From Phytophthora colocasiae (taxonomy: Eukaryota > Oomycota > Peronosporomycetes > Peronosporales > Peronosporaceae), in assembly GCA_018806915.1 (NCBI GenBank), contig JAGKQI010000033.1, forward strand, positions 124,001-188,000: a DNA stretch of 64,000 nucleotides. The letters run 5' to 3'. The position numbers and the translations under genes are program-made. Below, in pieces: positions 1 through 11,057 of the stretch (positions within the stretch are counted from its first letter, which is position 1; the number at the start of each line of letters is the position of its first letter). The notes beneath the pieces were generated by a model, which was given only the letters and a program-made list of their open reading frames with translations, ran no database searches and had not been told where the DNA came from.

Positions 1-671
1 TTTGTGCAGCCGATCTCGATGGGTTGACCGGTAGAGACGTCATTACGGGGGATGTGCAGGTCAGTAATCACTTGAATGCGTGACTTGAACTTGGGTTCAC
101 TTGGTTTCAGTATGGTCTTGGATCTTCGGTGGTTTCAGAGTCTGGTATCCTGGTTTTCAGAGTCTGATGTCACTTGCTTTTCAGAGTCTTGGTCACTCAG
201 AGTTAGAGATACCAGAGTCTTGAATACGAAACCAGAGTACGGAGCACCAATGCTACAACGTACATAAGATCTTGAGGGTTGCGCGGGTGCGCGGCGTCCG
301 GCGCGCGATACTTGGTCTCTGCGGGTATATATTGTGAATCCTTGAACCATCCATCGTCGCGCTGGACGGTAACGGGATGAGGTCTCTCAGAGATACGTTC
401 TTCTGAGAGACTTTCCGCCAGAACAGAGCACTCATCGTCGGGAAAGTCGGTGACCAGACAGAGTGTAGTTGACCTTCAGAGTTGTGCACACTCTGAAGTA
501 CACTTCTGGTCCTTTGGGCCCCTTTACAGTCAGGCGAAGGTTTATCCACAATCTTCCACAGATATCACACGGGTGCAGCCACGTCCCACATACTTCCTCT
601 CCAAAACCAAATGTAACCAGGTACACCACTGGGTAACAGCAGCATGACGCCAGAAACTCTGAAGTTACATC
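1..671. repeat. LTR-like repeat A, copy 1 (left end outside window)
   Basis: Non-coding sequence also found at 10,381-11,055 and, more diverged, at 20,770-21,471. It carries about six copies of a CAGAGTCT-like motif between 130 and 240, and a perfect 9-bp hairpin (474-482 with 490-498). On the minus strand its right edge reads TGACATGATG, compatible with the TG start of an LTR, but no matching CA end was defined. Confidence 0.6.
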
Positions 672-674
672 ATG

Positions 675-3600
675 TCAGACGGTGTCCGGCACAGCTGCTA
701 GATGAGCCATCTTGCTCAGACGGTCAACAAAGACCACAACGCCCGTGTTGCCTGCCGTATCCTTCGGCAGGCCAAACACAAAGTCCATACTTATGGATTG
801 CCAACACCCAGAGGGTACAGGCAGGCTCGCCAAAGGCGCCGCCGCATGCGGCGAGGGTTTAACCCGCTGACACGTCTCGCACGTGTGCACATATGTGCTG
901 ACCCACTTGTACATCTTCGGCCACCAGTACATAGAGATCACCGAGCCTTAGGTCTTCTCGCGACCGAGGTGGCCGCCTGTGGGTGTGTCGTGAGCCTCAT
1001 AGAGGATACGGTACTTCAGGTCCTCATCGTGAGGACCACCACACGTGGTGGGTCATCCTGACCCGTGCTGTAGTACAGCAGACCACCTTCAGGCTGTAGC
1101 GTTGGAGTCTCGCCTTTAGGCGTCGTGACAGATTTACCTTTGAGTCCTTAAACTCATCGCTTCCTGGAGCTTGAAGCAGCGCGACACAAGAGTCGTCCTG
1201 AGCGTACGCTGCTCGAACCATGTCCGTCACGGACGCCGTCACCGAGGCGACATGAGATAACTCATAGTCCGGGCGACGTGATAACGCGTCAGCGAGGACG
1301 TTCTGCCTGCCAGGCTTGTACTTCACCTCGAAGTTATACTCCGCAAGAAGGAGAGCCATCGGGCCATCCTCTGCGAGAGGTGAGGCGACTGCGTCGCTGT
1401 GCGTAGTGACGCATGATACGTATAGATCACAAACGGCGAAGCCGAGCAGGTGAACCCTGAATTTGACGAGAGCGTACTTCATCGCAAGTGGCTCCTTGTC
1501 ATGAACTGGATAGTTCTTCTCCAGCGGCCTTGAGCTGCCGAGACTCAAACGCAATGACGCGTTCGCGCCCTTCGGCGTCCGCTTGTAGCAAAGCACTGCC
1601 GATGGCAAAGTCCGAGGCGTCACAGACGACGATGAACGGACGATCGGGGTCTGGCAGCGCCAGTATCGGTGCCTGAAGCAGGCTATCCTTGATACGAGTG
1701 AACGCACTCTCGTGCTCAGCACGCCATACCCATTCGGCATCCTTCTTAAGGAGATCCGACAGTGGCCGATCCAACTCAGCGTAGTTCTCGCTGTACTTGT
1801 GCAAGTAGTTGGCCAAGCCCAGCCACTTACGCAAGTCCTTCTGGTTCAAGAGAACCGGCCAGTCCACAATGGCCTTGACCTTTGCTGGATCAGCACGAAG
1901 GCCATGCTTCCCAATGAAGCACCCTAGGAAGAGGATTTCTTCCGCGCCAAATACGCACTTGTCTGCGTTGGCGTACAACTTGTTCGTGCGCATGCACTCA
2001 AGCACAGTTCTCACGTGTTCCACGTGCACCTCGACGTCAGCCTTGCCGTGTTCGGCCTGACTGTGGACGAACACGTCGTCAAAGTACGTCAGTGCGAATG
2101 CCCGCAGGGCCTGAACAACTGCGTCGCTTGACGATTGAACGTTGCAGGCGCGTTCGACAGCCCTTGGGGCATGACGACCCACTCCCAGAGCATACCGCTC
2201 GGGGTGCTCACCGCTGTAAGCGGAATATCACTAGCTCGCATGAGCAGCTGATAGTAGCCATCGAACTAAGTCGAGCGCACTGTACATGGTGCAACCCACC
2301 ATGTTGTTCTGAAGAACATCCTTCCTAGGAATCGGCGTCTGCGCCGGAATCGTGGCAGCGTTGAGCTTGTTAAAAGCGTGAACGATACGCCACTTGCCAT
2401 TCGGCTTTCTGACACAGAACGTTGGCGCGGAGTGCGGAGATTTGCTCTCGCGCACGAGACCCGCCGCGTGCTTCGCACGGAAGAAGGCGTCAATGACGTC
2501 GCATTGCTCTTTAGGAAGAGGCCACTGCCGGGTCACGCAGTATTTAGTTCCGGGAACTAAGTCGATCTCGTGACGAACGCCTCGGTCAGGAGGCAGGCCA
2601 CTCGGTGGTTCCTTCGAGACAACGTCTCCATATTCCTTCAGCAAGGAGTAGAAGGGATCCGAGGGATTCTTGAGGATCTCCGATCCACTCCTGGCGTTCA
2701 ACGCCTTCTTGACCTCGGCCAAGACGGACTCGTCAACGAGGGACGATGAGTTTAACTCCTCTTCAGGTCGGACGATGACTACCTCGGCGAGTTCGCCAGC
2801 CTTCAAGGCATCGCCAAAGTCGGCGAACGACATCTCCTCTAGCTCAAGGAGCTTGTCAACACTCGGCAGTCCGTCCAGCAGGATGCTGCCTTCAGCACTG
2901 CCGTCCACTCCATCAACCAGAATGTATAGCTGCCCACAGCCCTCCTGCGCGTTAACGCTTGACGTCATTGATGACTCAGACGCAGAGCGTCTCGCCCATA
3001 GGGCCTTACGACATCGTCGCCTAGCCGACGAACGTCCACTCGACGGAGTACGTGCCGCCGCACAGGGGTTACGTGAGCTTTGTCCACACGATGGCTTACT
3101 GTCAACCAGCGCTACGCACTCAACAGGACTGTGGTCCTCGCACTCGGTGGTGACCACTAACTCGGACACGCCGACTTCCAGCATCATAGCCGACTCGGCT
3201 CGATGCTCGCGCCAATAGCGCTTCTGCTTCCTAGCAGAGGTGGGTTCATGACTCGCCAAAGCTCCACTAGGAGACAAAGTGCGTAGCACCTAAGGTCTTT
3301 GACCTCCAATCGATCCATGGTTCGTGGTGCTCCAGCCACGCCATACCAAGGATGAGGTCGTACCTCGAATCCAGGTCCAGGACCAAGCAGCGTTCTACGC
3401 TATTGAAGTCTAAGAACTTTAGCCGCAGGTCCATGGGGACCTTGGCTACCGTGACACGGACGCCCGTCGCTAGACGGACAGTGACGGTGTCACCTCTTCG
3501 CGCTCGAATCGCCTCAGCATATTGCTGACTACCCTCAACGGTGGAGCGTCTGACGTAGTTACCAGGCGCCCCCGAATCGATCAACACGATCCATGGCTTC

Positions 3601-3882
3601 TCAAAGCCCTTCACGTCCACCTGGACGACCAGCAAGCCCTGCTTGCTCACGTTCCGTGTTCAAGAGCACAGAGCTCTTCGGGGCTGAGCCCCAGTGCCTC
3701 TCACGCACTGCAGAACTCAGTTCTTCCCCAGTAGACCGCCCCGCGTCTACTGGGAGCCGGCGTTTCCCTGGGCAGAGCCCAAAGCGGGACCCGCGGCAGG
3801 GTTGCGGCCATTTTGGCCGGCGCGCTCTTTGCGTAGAGGGCAGTTGGGCCTCAGGTCTGAGGGACTGCCGCATGTATAGCAC
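675..3882 (-). pseudogene. Gypsy pol (protease-RT-RNase H-integrase start), unit 1, broken
   Basis: Ty3/gypsy polyprotein read from right to left. Retropepsin lies near 3,650-3,290 (VLIDSGAPGNYV). RT lies near 2,600-1,900, with the catalytic YFDD box. RNase H covers about 1,700-1,400 (VCDASDFAIGSALL), and the zinc-binding H2C2 part of integrase is near 940 (CETCQR). Integrase stops soon after its first catalytic Asp region (SMDFVFGLP), so the rest of the DDE core is absent. Frames change several times: at the protease/RT join, after DLV in RT, near 1,520 and near 1,070, and an in-frame TAA precedes the integrase zinc finger. The neighbour to the left is repeat A, so the 3' end of the element including its 3' LTR has been lost. 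It cannot encode a working product. Confidence 0.9.
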
Positions 3883-4718
3883 CGGCGGGTGCTCATACGC
3901 TGCACCGCAGCTCGTAGCTCAGCTACCTCATCTTCAGCATAGCTGAGGTCCATAGGCTCGGGTCCACCGGACCCTGTGCTGATAGCACCGACCCTCGACA
4001 ACTTAGAGTTGTGCTCGGCATTCAATGCCACGCTGACAGCGTCTTCGAAGCTGCGGGGGCTCTGACGGAATGCCTCCGTCCTGGCCACGCCAGCTCGCAA
4101 GCCTTCCATGAAGACGGTCACGGCGACCACCTCAGGTAGAGGGTCGGCAGCCATGCCAGCAATGAGCGTGCGCAGCTCTTGGACATAGTCTACCAGATCC
4201 TTCTTGCCCTGTCGGCAAGCAAGGAAGCGTGACCGCACGCGATACGCCTGGTTAGGCGGAGCAAACACTTGCGTAAGCTTGGCCTTAAGCTCACCCCAAG
4301 TGGGGAAGGCCATTTCTACCGACGTCCCAGACGTCAGGGCCCATTCTCGTGCTCGCCCTTCGAGCTTAGAGATGGCAAACGCCACACGTTGGCCTTCCAA
4401 CTGGAGCATAGCGGCCCCCATGGCCATTTCGACCTCTCGGGTCCACAACAGGAGGTTCTCTCCTTCGTGCCCGTGAAAGGTCTTCACGCTGAGCGTGACG
4501 GGCTTAGCTCTCGGAGCAGGGGTGGCCCCTGTTACATTCCGCAGAATGTGCTCAACGAGAGCGTTCTAGTACGAGGCAAATGCCTCCAGGCGCGCGTTGA
4601 CGGCCTCCGGCCCTTGAGACGCAAGGTGCGCCATACCTTCAGGGCCCACCAAGGACGTAAGCTTGTTAAGCGTGTCCTGCTGACTCGGAGTCAAGTGAGC
4701 GTATGCTTCTTGCTCCAT
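3747..4718 (-). pseudogene. Gypsy gag, unit 1, with in-frame TAG
   Basis: Gag of the same element. The frame opens with ATG at 4,718 (MEQEAYAHLTP), just inside the 5' LTR and primer-binding site. It shows a retrotransposon gag domain (W at LLLWTREVE, helix-rich middle) and a CCHC-like zinc knuckle near 3,860 (CYTCGSPS). In this copy the His position is replaced by Asp (SPSDLRPNC), whereas unit 2 keeps [13 protein letters not shown] at 4,566-4,568 lies in frame 50 codons after the start and is present in both units, so it predates the duplication or is a readthrough stop. Gag overlaps the pol frame by about 135 bp in another frame, the usual arrangement for ribosomal frameshifting in gypsy elements. 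Confidence 0.85.
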
Positions 4719-4758
4719 TCTCACAGAGAAACAGTCTTCAACTCAGGAGTTGGATTGA

Positions 4759-4773
4759 CTACAAGTGCTACCA
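4759..4773 (-). promoter_or_regulatory. Primer-binding site of the gypsy element, unit 1
   Basis: On the minus strand this reads TGGTAGCACTTGTAG. It starts with the TGG expected of a tRNA-primed site and lies two bases inside the proposed LTR end. I cannot name the tRNA. Confidence 0.55.
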
Positions 4774-4775
4774 GA

Positions 4776-5156
4776 TGCAGCGGGGCTGCGTAGGTGTGCA
4801 CGGCACAGAGGAAGTTATGTTGACTCGTAGAGTCCTGCTTGCAAGGCACTAGCCTTCGGTTCTATACAAGAACCAAGTAGTCCACTAAATACGGGACTCA
4901 CAGAGTCAGTGTCCCTATAATAAAGGACTAACACTAACTATGTAAAATGCAAACTGATTTTTATTGACTTTATTGCCCTAATCCTAAATGTAACGGATTT
5001 AGTATCTAACATACTAAATCCAAATCAAAATGCAACGTGAGGCTCTGAGGCCATCTACGTATCTAGTCGTGTGTGCCACACCATTTTTTACCCACATAAG
5101 TGTATCCACGTGTGTCACACACCAACGAGAAACATTCGTGTAACGTCCCCGTTACA
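4776..5156 (-). repeat. Gypsy 5' LTR, unit 1
   Basis: About 381 bp between a Harbinger fragment and gag. On the minus strand it starts TGTAACGGGGACGTTACACG and ends GCTGCA, giving the TG...CA ends of an LTR, followed by a 2-bp spacer and the primer-binding site. Unit 2 has the same LTR at 15,166-15,549 with a few indels. No partner 3' LTR is present because integrase and everything downstream are lost. Confidence 0.75.
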
Positions 5157-5938
5157 CTAGCAGCCGTCCACCCTCCTCTCGCTTGATTAAAGGTGTGAGC
5201 AACCACGGATAGAGTGTGTAGCCAGAGGCACCGATCAAATGTGTTTCGATGGGCATTTTTGTTCGCACAAGGCTACTTGAAGGTGCAAAATTCCACACCT
5301 TTTTATCAGACCAGGAGCCAGGATACATATCAGTCGCCATAAACTTCAGGTCCATGTCAACGATGGCCTGCATGTTGATTGGCGTGTAGCCCTTCCTACA
5401 GTAGAAGCCTTGGTAGTCTGCAGGTCGTTGAATTTGAAATAACGACATCTACAGCTCGAATCACCCCAGGGATACCTCGCTTGCGCCTAAATTCATTTTC
5501 TATTTGCCTCCAGTCGAGGAAACTTCACCACTTCGTCCAAAATGTCGACGAGAAATGCAGTTAGTTCGTCAACGGATTCAAACAGCACAGACTCATTCAT
5601 ACCCATCGATGCTGCAGTGGCATGATAAGTTCCGGATGACGCCAAAAAATACAAGACGCCACCAATGCTCTTGGCAAAGCTGTGCTCTTTGTGTGTGCGA
5701 TTCCTGAACTCAAAGTTTCGGCAGCGCAAGATTTCTAGCAAGCCGATAAAAGTCACTCTGCTGCAACGAATGTTTTTTTAACCACTTCTCTCAAATTTGG
5801 GTCTTCTAACAATTCGTTGATGTCCACGATCTCGGTCCTGTCAGGAGCTGGGTGGGGGGTGCTCGACATGAGGCCAGTGCCGCTACAGCTGCCGCTGCCA
5901 TCCCCGCAGCGCAAGGCTGCCGCCTTCGCGGCATCCAT
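5157..5938 (-). pseudogene. PIF/Harbinger transposase fragment, unit 1
   Basis: Starts at ATG 5,938 (MDAAKAAALRCG). Three consecutive pieces in changing frames resemble HARBI1-type DDE transposases. A middle part reads IENEFRRKRGIPGV followed by the first Asp region (IRAVDVVI), then QGFYCRKGYTPINMQAIVD and a segment with the second Asp (DMYPGSWSDKKVW). The protein stops at the gypsy LTR boundary, so the glutamate-bearing C terminus is missing. The LTR therefore inserted into this transposase, and the other half was later lost with the 3' part of the gypsy. It is a dead remnant. Confidence 0.8.
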
Positions 5939-5978
5939 CGGACGATCAGACGGCTTGATTTAACCAGATGACTTTTTG

Positions 5979-6007
5979 CTTTAACTACCTCCCGGAGGTA
6001 GTTAAAG
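5979..6007. repeat. 29-bp palindrome, unit 1
   Basis: Two 14-bp arms (CTTTAACTACCTCC and its complement) around one C. It lies between the Harbinger and MULE genes, with related TTAACCAGA motifs on both sides (near 5,951 and 6,065). It could be a subterminal transposon element, but no matching terminus was found. Confidence 0.7.
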
Positions 6008-6537
6008 TTTAATTGTCTAGTTAAGACAGACTAGCCAATAGGAGGAGAGTCAGGTTATGGCGACTTAACCAGACGAAAAGTGCTGGTAAAGACGCTCTTA
6101 GTTGGGGATGGACATGTTGACTGAGGGTGAATTTTAGGAGATCTTCTTTCACCTATGTTACGCCAAATCCGTGTGCATGAAATCCGTGTAATCCGGTACA
6201 GGCATACATAGGAACAGGTACTGAATCTACATTTACAGTGTTGCATGAATGTTGTACAAGTAGAAGTGAAACTACCTCTACAGTGTTGCATGAATGGTGG
6301 ACGAATGTGATAAACTCGTCCGGGCAGGTCCCAAGCAGAGTTTTATCTTAAATAACTTAACGCAACCGTTGGAGTCCAGTATTATAGTTCTGGAAACACT
6401 CACGATTCCGTCCTGTATACATCCAGGATTCTGTCTCAAAGTTTGATCACGTAAAATTCGTTTATTTCCGAAGTAGTTTTCCTAAGTAGAACCATTCCAG
6501 CTTTGTCCGCGAGGACGAGAAGCCACGGCGTAACGAG

Positions 6538-9500
6538 ATGGGCATGACTACGCGGAGCGGAAGTGCAGCAGACGCCCCACGTGGGACTAGTGATGGTGCG
6601 TGTACAGTTCAATTGCGATACATTACACTAGATGATTGAGGTGGCTAATACGTGCTGTCTGTGCGCCTAGTGTATGAATCTGTGGACGCTTCGCCTGGTG
6701 GTGGTGTTTCAGCAGAGGAATTAGCAGACGATGATGACGACGATGATGACCAACCAAGTGATGGCTCAGATGACTCCGTAAAGGAGGTGCGGGCTTCACA
6801 TGGTGCAGTAATGGTACAAGTGGAAGGGCCCGATGTATATCACGCCAGTTGGGAGGCGTGGCTTAGCTATTTTACTGGCTACTGTGAGCGCACGTTACAA
6901 GTGCTGCCTGTGAAAGAGACTATGTCTCGAGTGGAGAGAAACAAGCGATTGTTGCGCACGAAGAAAGGTGCAGACACTTCACAACTAATTCCACCGGACA
7001 TTGAACCGTACCAGCGGACGTACATATGTACGCATGGTTGGCGGAAGCGCAAGTCAAGGAGCGAAGGGAGCCGACCACGCCAACACATTCGACTAACGAA
7101 TTGCCCGTTCAGATTTGTGGTTCAGTGGAACGTCAGGAGAAAGGAGCTGGAAGTGAAGAGTGGGCATTTTGTTCACAACCATCAAGTGTCTGCGCGCGCT
7201 TTTGCCACATATCCTTCGTCTCGTGGCGATAGCGCTTTGGTGAGTGCTCGGGTGGATGGGATGCTGTCTGTCGGTGCTAAGCGGTCCCGAATCTATGATT
7301 ATTTACTGGAGCACGACCAAAATGTGATCCAAGTCGATGTGGATAACTTAGTGCGTGCTCATTCGGCATCTCTAGTTGGCGGTGATGATAATGAAGCCAC
7401 TGCGCGTGAACTGGCAAGTTTTGCCGCAGCTGACAAGGAGAATATTTCGTCTGTGGCTGAAACTGCAGTAGGTGAGACTGGTGTGATATCTTTGGCTACG
7501 GCGCACATGCGCAGGATCTTCAGTCGCTTCAGTGAACTTCTTCTCGTCGATTGCAGCCATAAGACCAATCGGTACGTTCGTTATATCATCCAGGATTTCA
7601 CCAGGATTATTCCAGGATTTAACAGGATTTTTATCACGTGTACTGCAGATACAATTACCAATTGCTTACGTTCATGTGTATGAACGAATTCGGTGAAGGA
7701 TCTGTCGTGCAGCATTCTCTTTTGGAAGCGAATGGAGATTGGCACATGGACAAAGCCATTGGCCATTTCAAAAGGTCTCATCCTACCAAGATCAAGTTGC
7801 TTCGAGTGATTATTGTGGATAAAGACATGAATGAGATTCGTGTGCTCGAGGAGCACTTTCCTGAAGCTCGCGTATTGATTTGTCATTTTCATGTGATCAA
7901 ATATCTTAAGGAGATGCGGTCCAAGCCAGAGTTCGGTAAAATATCTACCGACGATGCGGGCCAGATTGACGCGTGCATTCACAAATTGGTTTACGCTGAT
8001 TCCAGCGCATCCTATCAGTCTGCATACGGTGCTTTGAAAGGATTATGTGAAAGGATTGGTGTGTCTGGTTTCTTTTCCTACTTTGAAAAGAATTGGAACG
8101 ATTGCCAAGATCGTTGGGTTATGTATCGCCGAGCAGATCTTCCGCATTTCAGCAATTATACAAACAATCGTTTGGAAAGCTTCTTTGGGAAGCTGAAAGA
8201 TGCGGTGGATGGATCAATGGCAATGTCTCGATGCATTAAGACACTAGTGGCGTTCGACCGTCGTGCGGAGAATGAATATGGATATCGCCACGCTCGAATT
8301 GGGCAGTTTGTGAAGTCCAATTATGACGATGAAATGGCCAATGTACTTCGATTTACAACCCCATATGTTGCGAGTCACGTGGAAAGGGAATACGCTTTCG
8401 CTCTGGATAATGTGAATGTCTATAATTTCGTCCGCGATGATCAGGATCTTCATGCTGTGCTAGTACAAGGGGGCCATAAGCCACACAAATTACGAGATGA
8501 TGATTGGCGGTGTACGTGCGAATTCTCAGTATCTATGCGGCTGCCTTGTCGTCATGTGATTGCCTACCGGAAAAGCATTTCGGTGGCTGGCGCGCTCATT
8601 CCTTCGATACGGATCGATGAGAGGTAAGAGCTGAGAAATTAATGCCATTTTATTCCAGGATTTAACCAGGATTTTTTGTGTTTGTATAGATGGACAAATC
8701 CTCACAGGGAACTCATTAAGGTCCGACAGTTTTGTTACGAACGCTTCAGGGACACATCAGTGGGTGGATCTGTGAAGCCAACGCGGACACAAGCGCAGAG
8801 GTACACTGACGCTGTACGTGCGACTCATTTAATCGCATCGGAGTTAGCTGATATCGAGGATAATGATGAGTTTGAGTCTATGCTGGATTTTGTAATGCAG
8901 CAATGGAGGAACGTTCGCCAACGAACAAAAGTGAGTACGTCGGACCAGGTCACCGTTCGCGAAAAGGAAGAAAATGATGAACAAGTACATGAAGACGCGC
9001 AGGACAGCCCTGAAAATGACGAATTGGAGATTATGAGTACAGTAAATATCAATATGAACCCAAAAACACGCAAGGTTGGAAGGCCTAAGCTGGACAGGAA
9101 GAAGGCACGTTCAAACGAGAAAACAGGGCGCAAGTGGTTCGAGGCTTCAGAGTCTGGACGAAAAAATCTGGAGACGCTACCCTCGAACAAGTGTTGGAAT
9201 CTCTGGATCGAGACCGACCAGGACTGCTGGAATGTCGACGTCGTTTATCCGGAATTCTTGTGAAGTTCGTGGATGCAGAGTCCAAAAAACCAAAGTTCAA
9301 GAGGATGAAGAATCCAGTGTTAAATCGAGATGCGTTTTACCTATTGCCTCCGAAGCTCTTGACAGCATGCTTGGCAGTTGTCGCGAAGTCGGTGAAACTT
9401 TGGTCGCGGAGCAGGGGGCGTATAGTGAACCCTAGTTATACGACTACTGAAAAAGGGTTTTCAGAGCCGTACAACGGTAGGTTGGCGTGTGGTACCTTGC

Positions 9501-9553
9501 GGTATCCTCGTGGGTTCGTTGTCTTCGGAAATATGACCCTCGCCGGAGTCTGA
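6538..9553 (+). CDS. MULE transposase with SWIM finger, unit 1 (one frameshift)
   Basis: Mutator-like transposase in three exons. The clear frame begins near 6,652; ATG at 6,538 or 6,544 lies upstream in another frame, so the N terminus is unsure. Order: acidic stretch (poly-Asp), a FAR1/WRKY-GCM1-like zinc region (YICTHGWRKRK, NCPFRF, HFVHNHQ), then the DDE domain (LLVDCSHKTNR, IIVDKDMNE, CHFHVIKYLKE, NNRLESFFGKLK). A SWIM finger follows (CTCEF...LPCRHV, near 8,513-8,560), then an AT-hook (VGRPKLDRKK). Introns 7,572-7,648 (77 bp) and 8,624-8,689 (66 bp) join in phase and restore conserved sequence. Near 9,165 a run of six A shifts the frame and gives a stop at 9,263, while the adjacent frame continues to 9,553. 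It would cut and paste MULE ends, but no TIR pair was found around it. Confidence 0.8.
7572..7648 (+). other. Intron 1 of MULE transposase, unit 1
   Basis: GT at 7,572 and AG at 7,648. Splicing turns CG plus A into Arg and joins HKTNR to YNYQLLTF. The intron contains CCAGGATT three times. The same intron in unit 2 is 17,973-18,049. Confidence 0.85.
8624..8689 (+). other. Intron 2 of MULE transposase, unit 1
   Basis: GT at 8,624 and AG at 8,689, joining RIDER to WTNPHREL. Its 3' half closely matches the 3' half of intron 1. The same intron in unit 2 is 19,025-19,090. Confidence 0.85.
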
Positions 9554-11055
9554 GAATGTGTTGTGAAGAGAGGTTGGGGTTCCCTTGGAGTCTGGTGTCG
9601 GTATTCAGGAAATCCTTCCAGGAGCGTTCGGGAGTCGGAATCTCTGGGAACCAAGATGGTTTCCAGGAAGTCGGCGGTCGAAAAGAGATTAATATACCAG
9701 AGAAAGTCTGGAAATCGGTGTCTGAATATCACAAATCCAGAACCGAGATGCCTGACTTTCAGAGATAAACAACCAATATACAGAGTTCGAAAATATACAA
9801 ATATATACAGCCGTTCTTATTCTTTCTAGGCCCTTGAACGGTGGGCTAACACTCCAGGTCAACTAGGGACTTGCTACCAGACACCTGGTCTGTCTGGTAT
9901 CCCTTTACGTTCGCGCACCACCCTCTAGTATAGAGGGAAAATATAAACCAATACAATCGGCTATATACAACAGTCTACCTTGCACTCTGAAAACGACTGT
10001 CTAGTTTCCAGAGCCTGTCCAAACGAGCAATATGAAATGGGCTACCGCTAGAGACAAAACAAACGACCCAACTAGGATATGGAATAGGCGGGTCCTCTCA
10101 GGTCTCTTCGTTACCTGATCTCCGCCTAAGGGGATTGGATAGGCGAGAGATCACACGGCAACTACCTTGGCGTGGCCATGCAGATAGAAATACAACGACT
10201 TCTGGGTTACACGGCAAATTGAACTCTGTTTATCGTTTATCTTCCTCATAACTATCATATATATCTGGTAACTCTCTCCTTCTTGTCGTCTTTTGCGTCC
10301 TTTGAGCAGTCAGTCTTCATATCTCAGGTACACTTGGTTCTCGTATGCATCAGGTATCTTGACTTGGTTTCAGTATGAAATTTGTGCAGCCGATCTCGAT
10401 GGGTTGACCGGTAGAGACGTCATTACGGGGGATGTGCAGGTCAGTAATCACTTGAATGCGTGACTTGAACTTGGGTTCACTTGGTTTCAGTATGGTCTTG
10501 GATCTTCGGTGGTTTCAGAGTCTGGTATCCTGGTTTTCAGAGTCTGATGTCACTTGCTTTTCAGAGTCTTGGTCACTCAGAGTTAGAGATACCAGAGTCT
10601 TGAATACGAAACCAGAGTACGGAGCACCAATGCTACAACGTACATAAGATCTTGAGGGTTGCGCGGGTGCGCGGCGTCCGGCGCGCGATACTTGGTCTCT
10701 GCGGGTATATATTGTGAATCCTTGAACCATCCATCGTCGCGCTGGACGGTAACGGGATGAGGTCTCTCAGAGATACGTTCTTCTGAGAGACTTTCCGCCA
10801 GAACTTAGGCACTCATCGTCGGGGAAAGTCCGGTGACCAGACAGAGTGTAGTTGACCTTCAGAGTTGTGCACACTCTGAAGTACACTTCTGGTCCTTTGG
10901 GCCCCTTTACAGTCAGGCGAAGGTTTATCCACAATCTTCCACAGATATCACACGGGTGCAGCCACGTCCCACATACTTCCTCTCCAAAACCAAATGTAAC
11001 CAGGTACACCACTGGGTAACAGCAGCATGACGCCAGAAACTCTGAAGTTACATCA
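9554..11055. repeat. LTR-like repeat A, copy 2
   Basis: Non-coding stretch between the MULE of unit 1 and the truncated integrase of unit 2. Its right part (10,381-11,055) is nearly identical to 1-671, and its whole length matches 19,952-21,471 with one clearly different patch (10,138-10,205). Several TTTCAGAG motifs and the 9-bp hairpin CTTCAGAGT...ACTCTGAAG recur. A long LTR of an otherwise lost element is the best guess. Confidence 0.6.
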
Positions 11056-11057
11056 TG

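Larger units (their letters stand above)
1..10380. repeat. Tandem segmental duplication, unit 1
   Basis: The sequence that begins at base 1 begins again at 10,381 and stays almost identical for about 10.4 kb. The unit contains, in order, a long LTR-like repeat, a minus-strand gypsy element, a minus-strand Harbinger fragment and a plus-strand MULE. Differences between units are mostly 1-3 base indels. The unit may start left of the window, so its true boundaries are not seen. Confidence 0.95.

Noticed and set aside
76..941. Several small frames on both strands in repeat A and the integrase remnant
   Set aside because: They overlap each other, recur unchanged in all repeat copies and have no domains; only the integrase fragment is supported.
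2670..3218. 182-codon plus-strand frame
   Set aside because: It is the exact reverse strand of the gypsy RT region and appears identically in unit 2; Ser-rich composition is an antisense effect.
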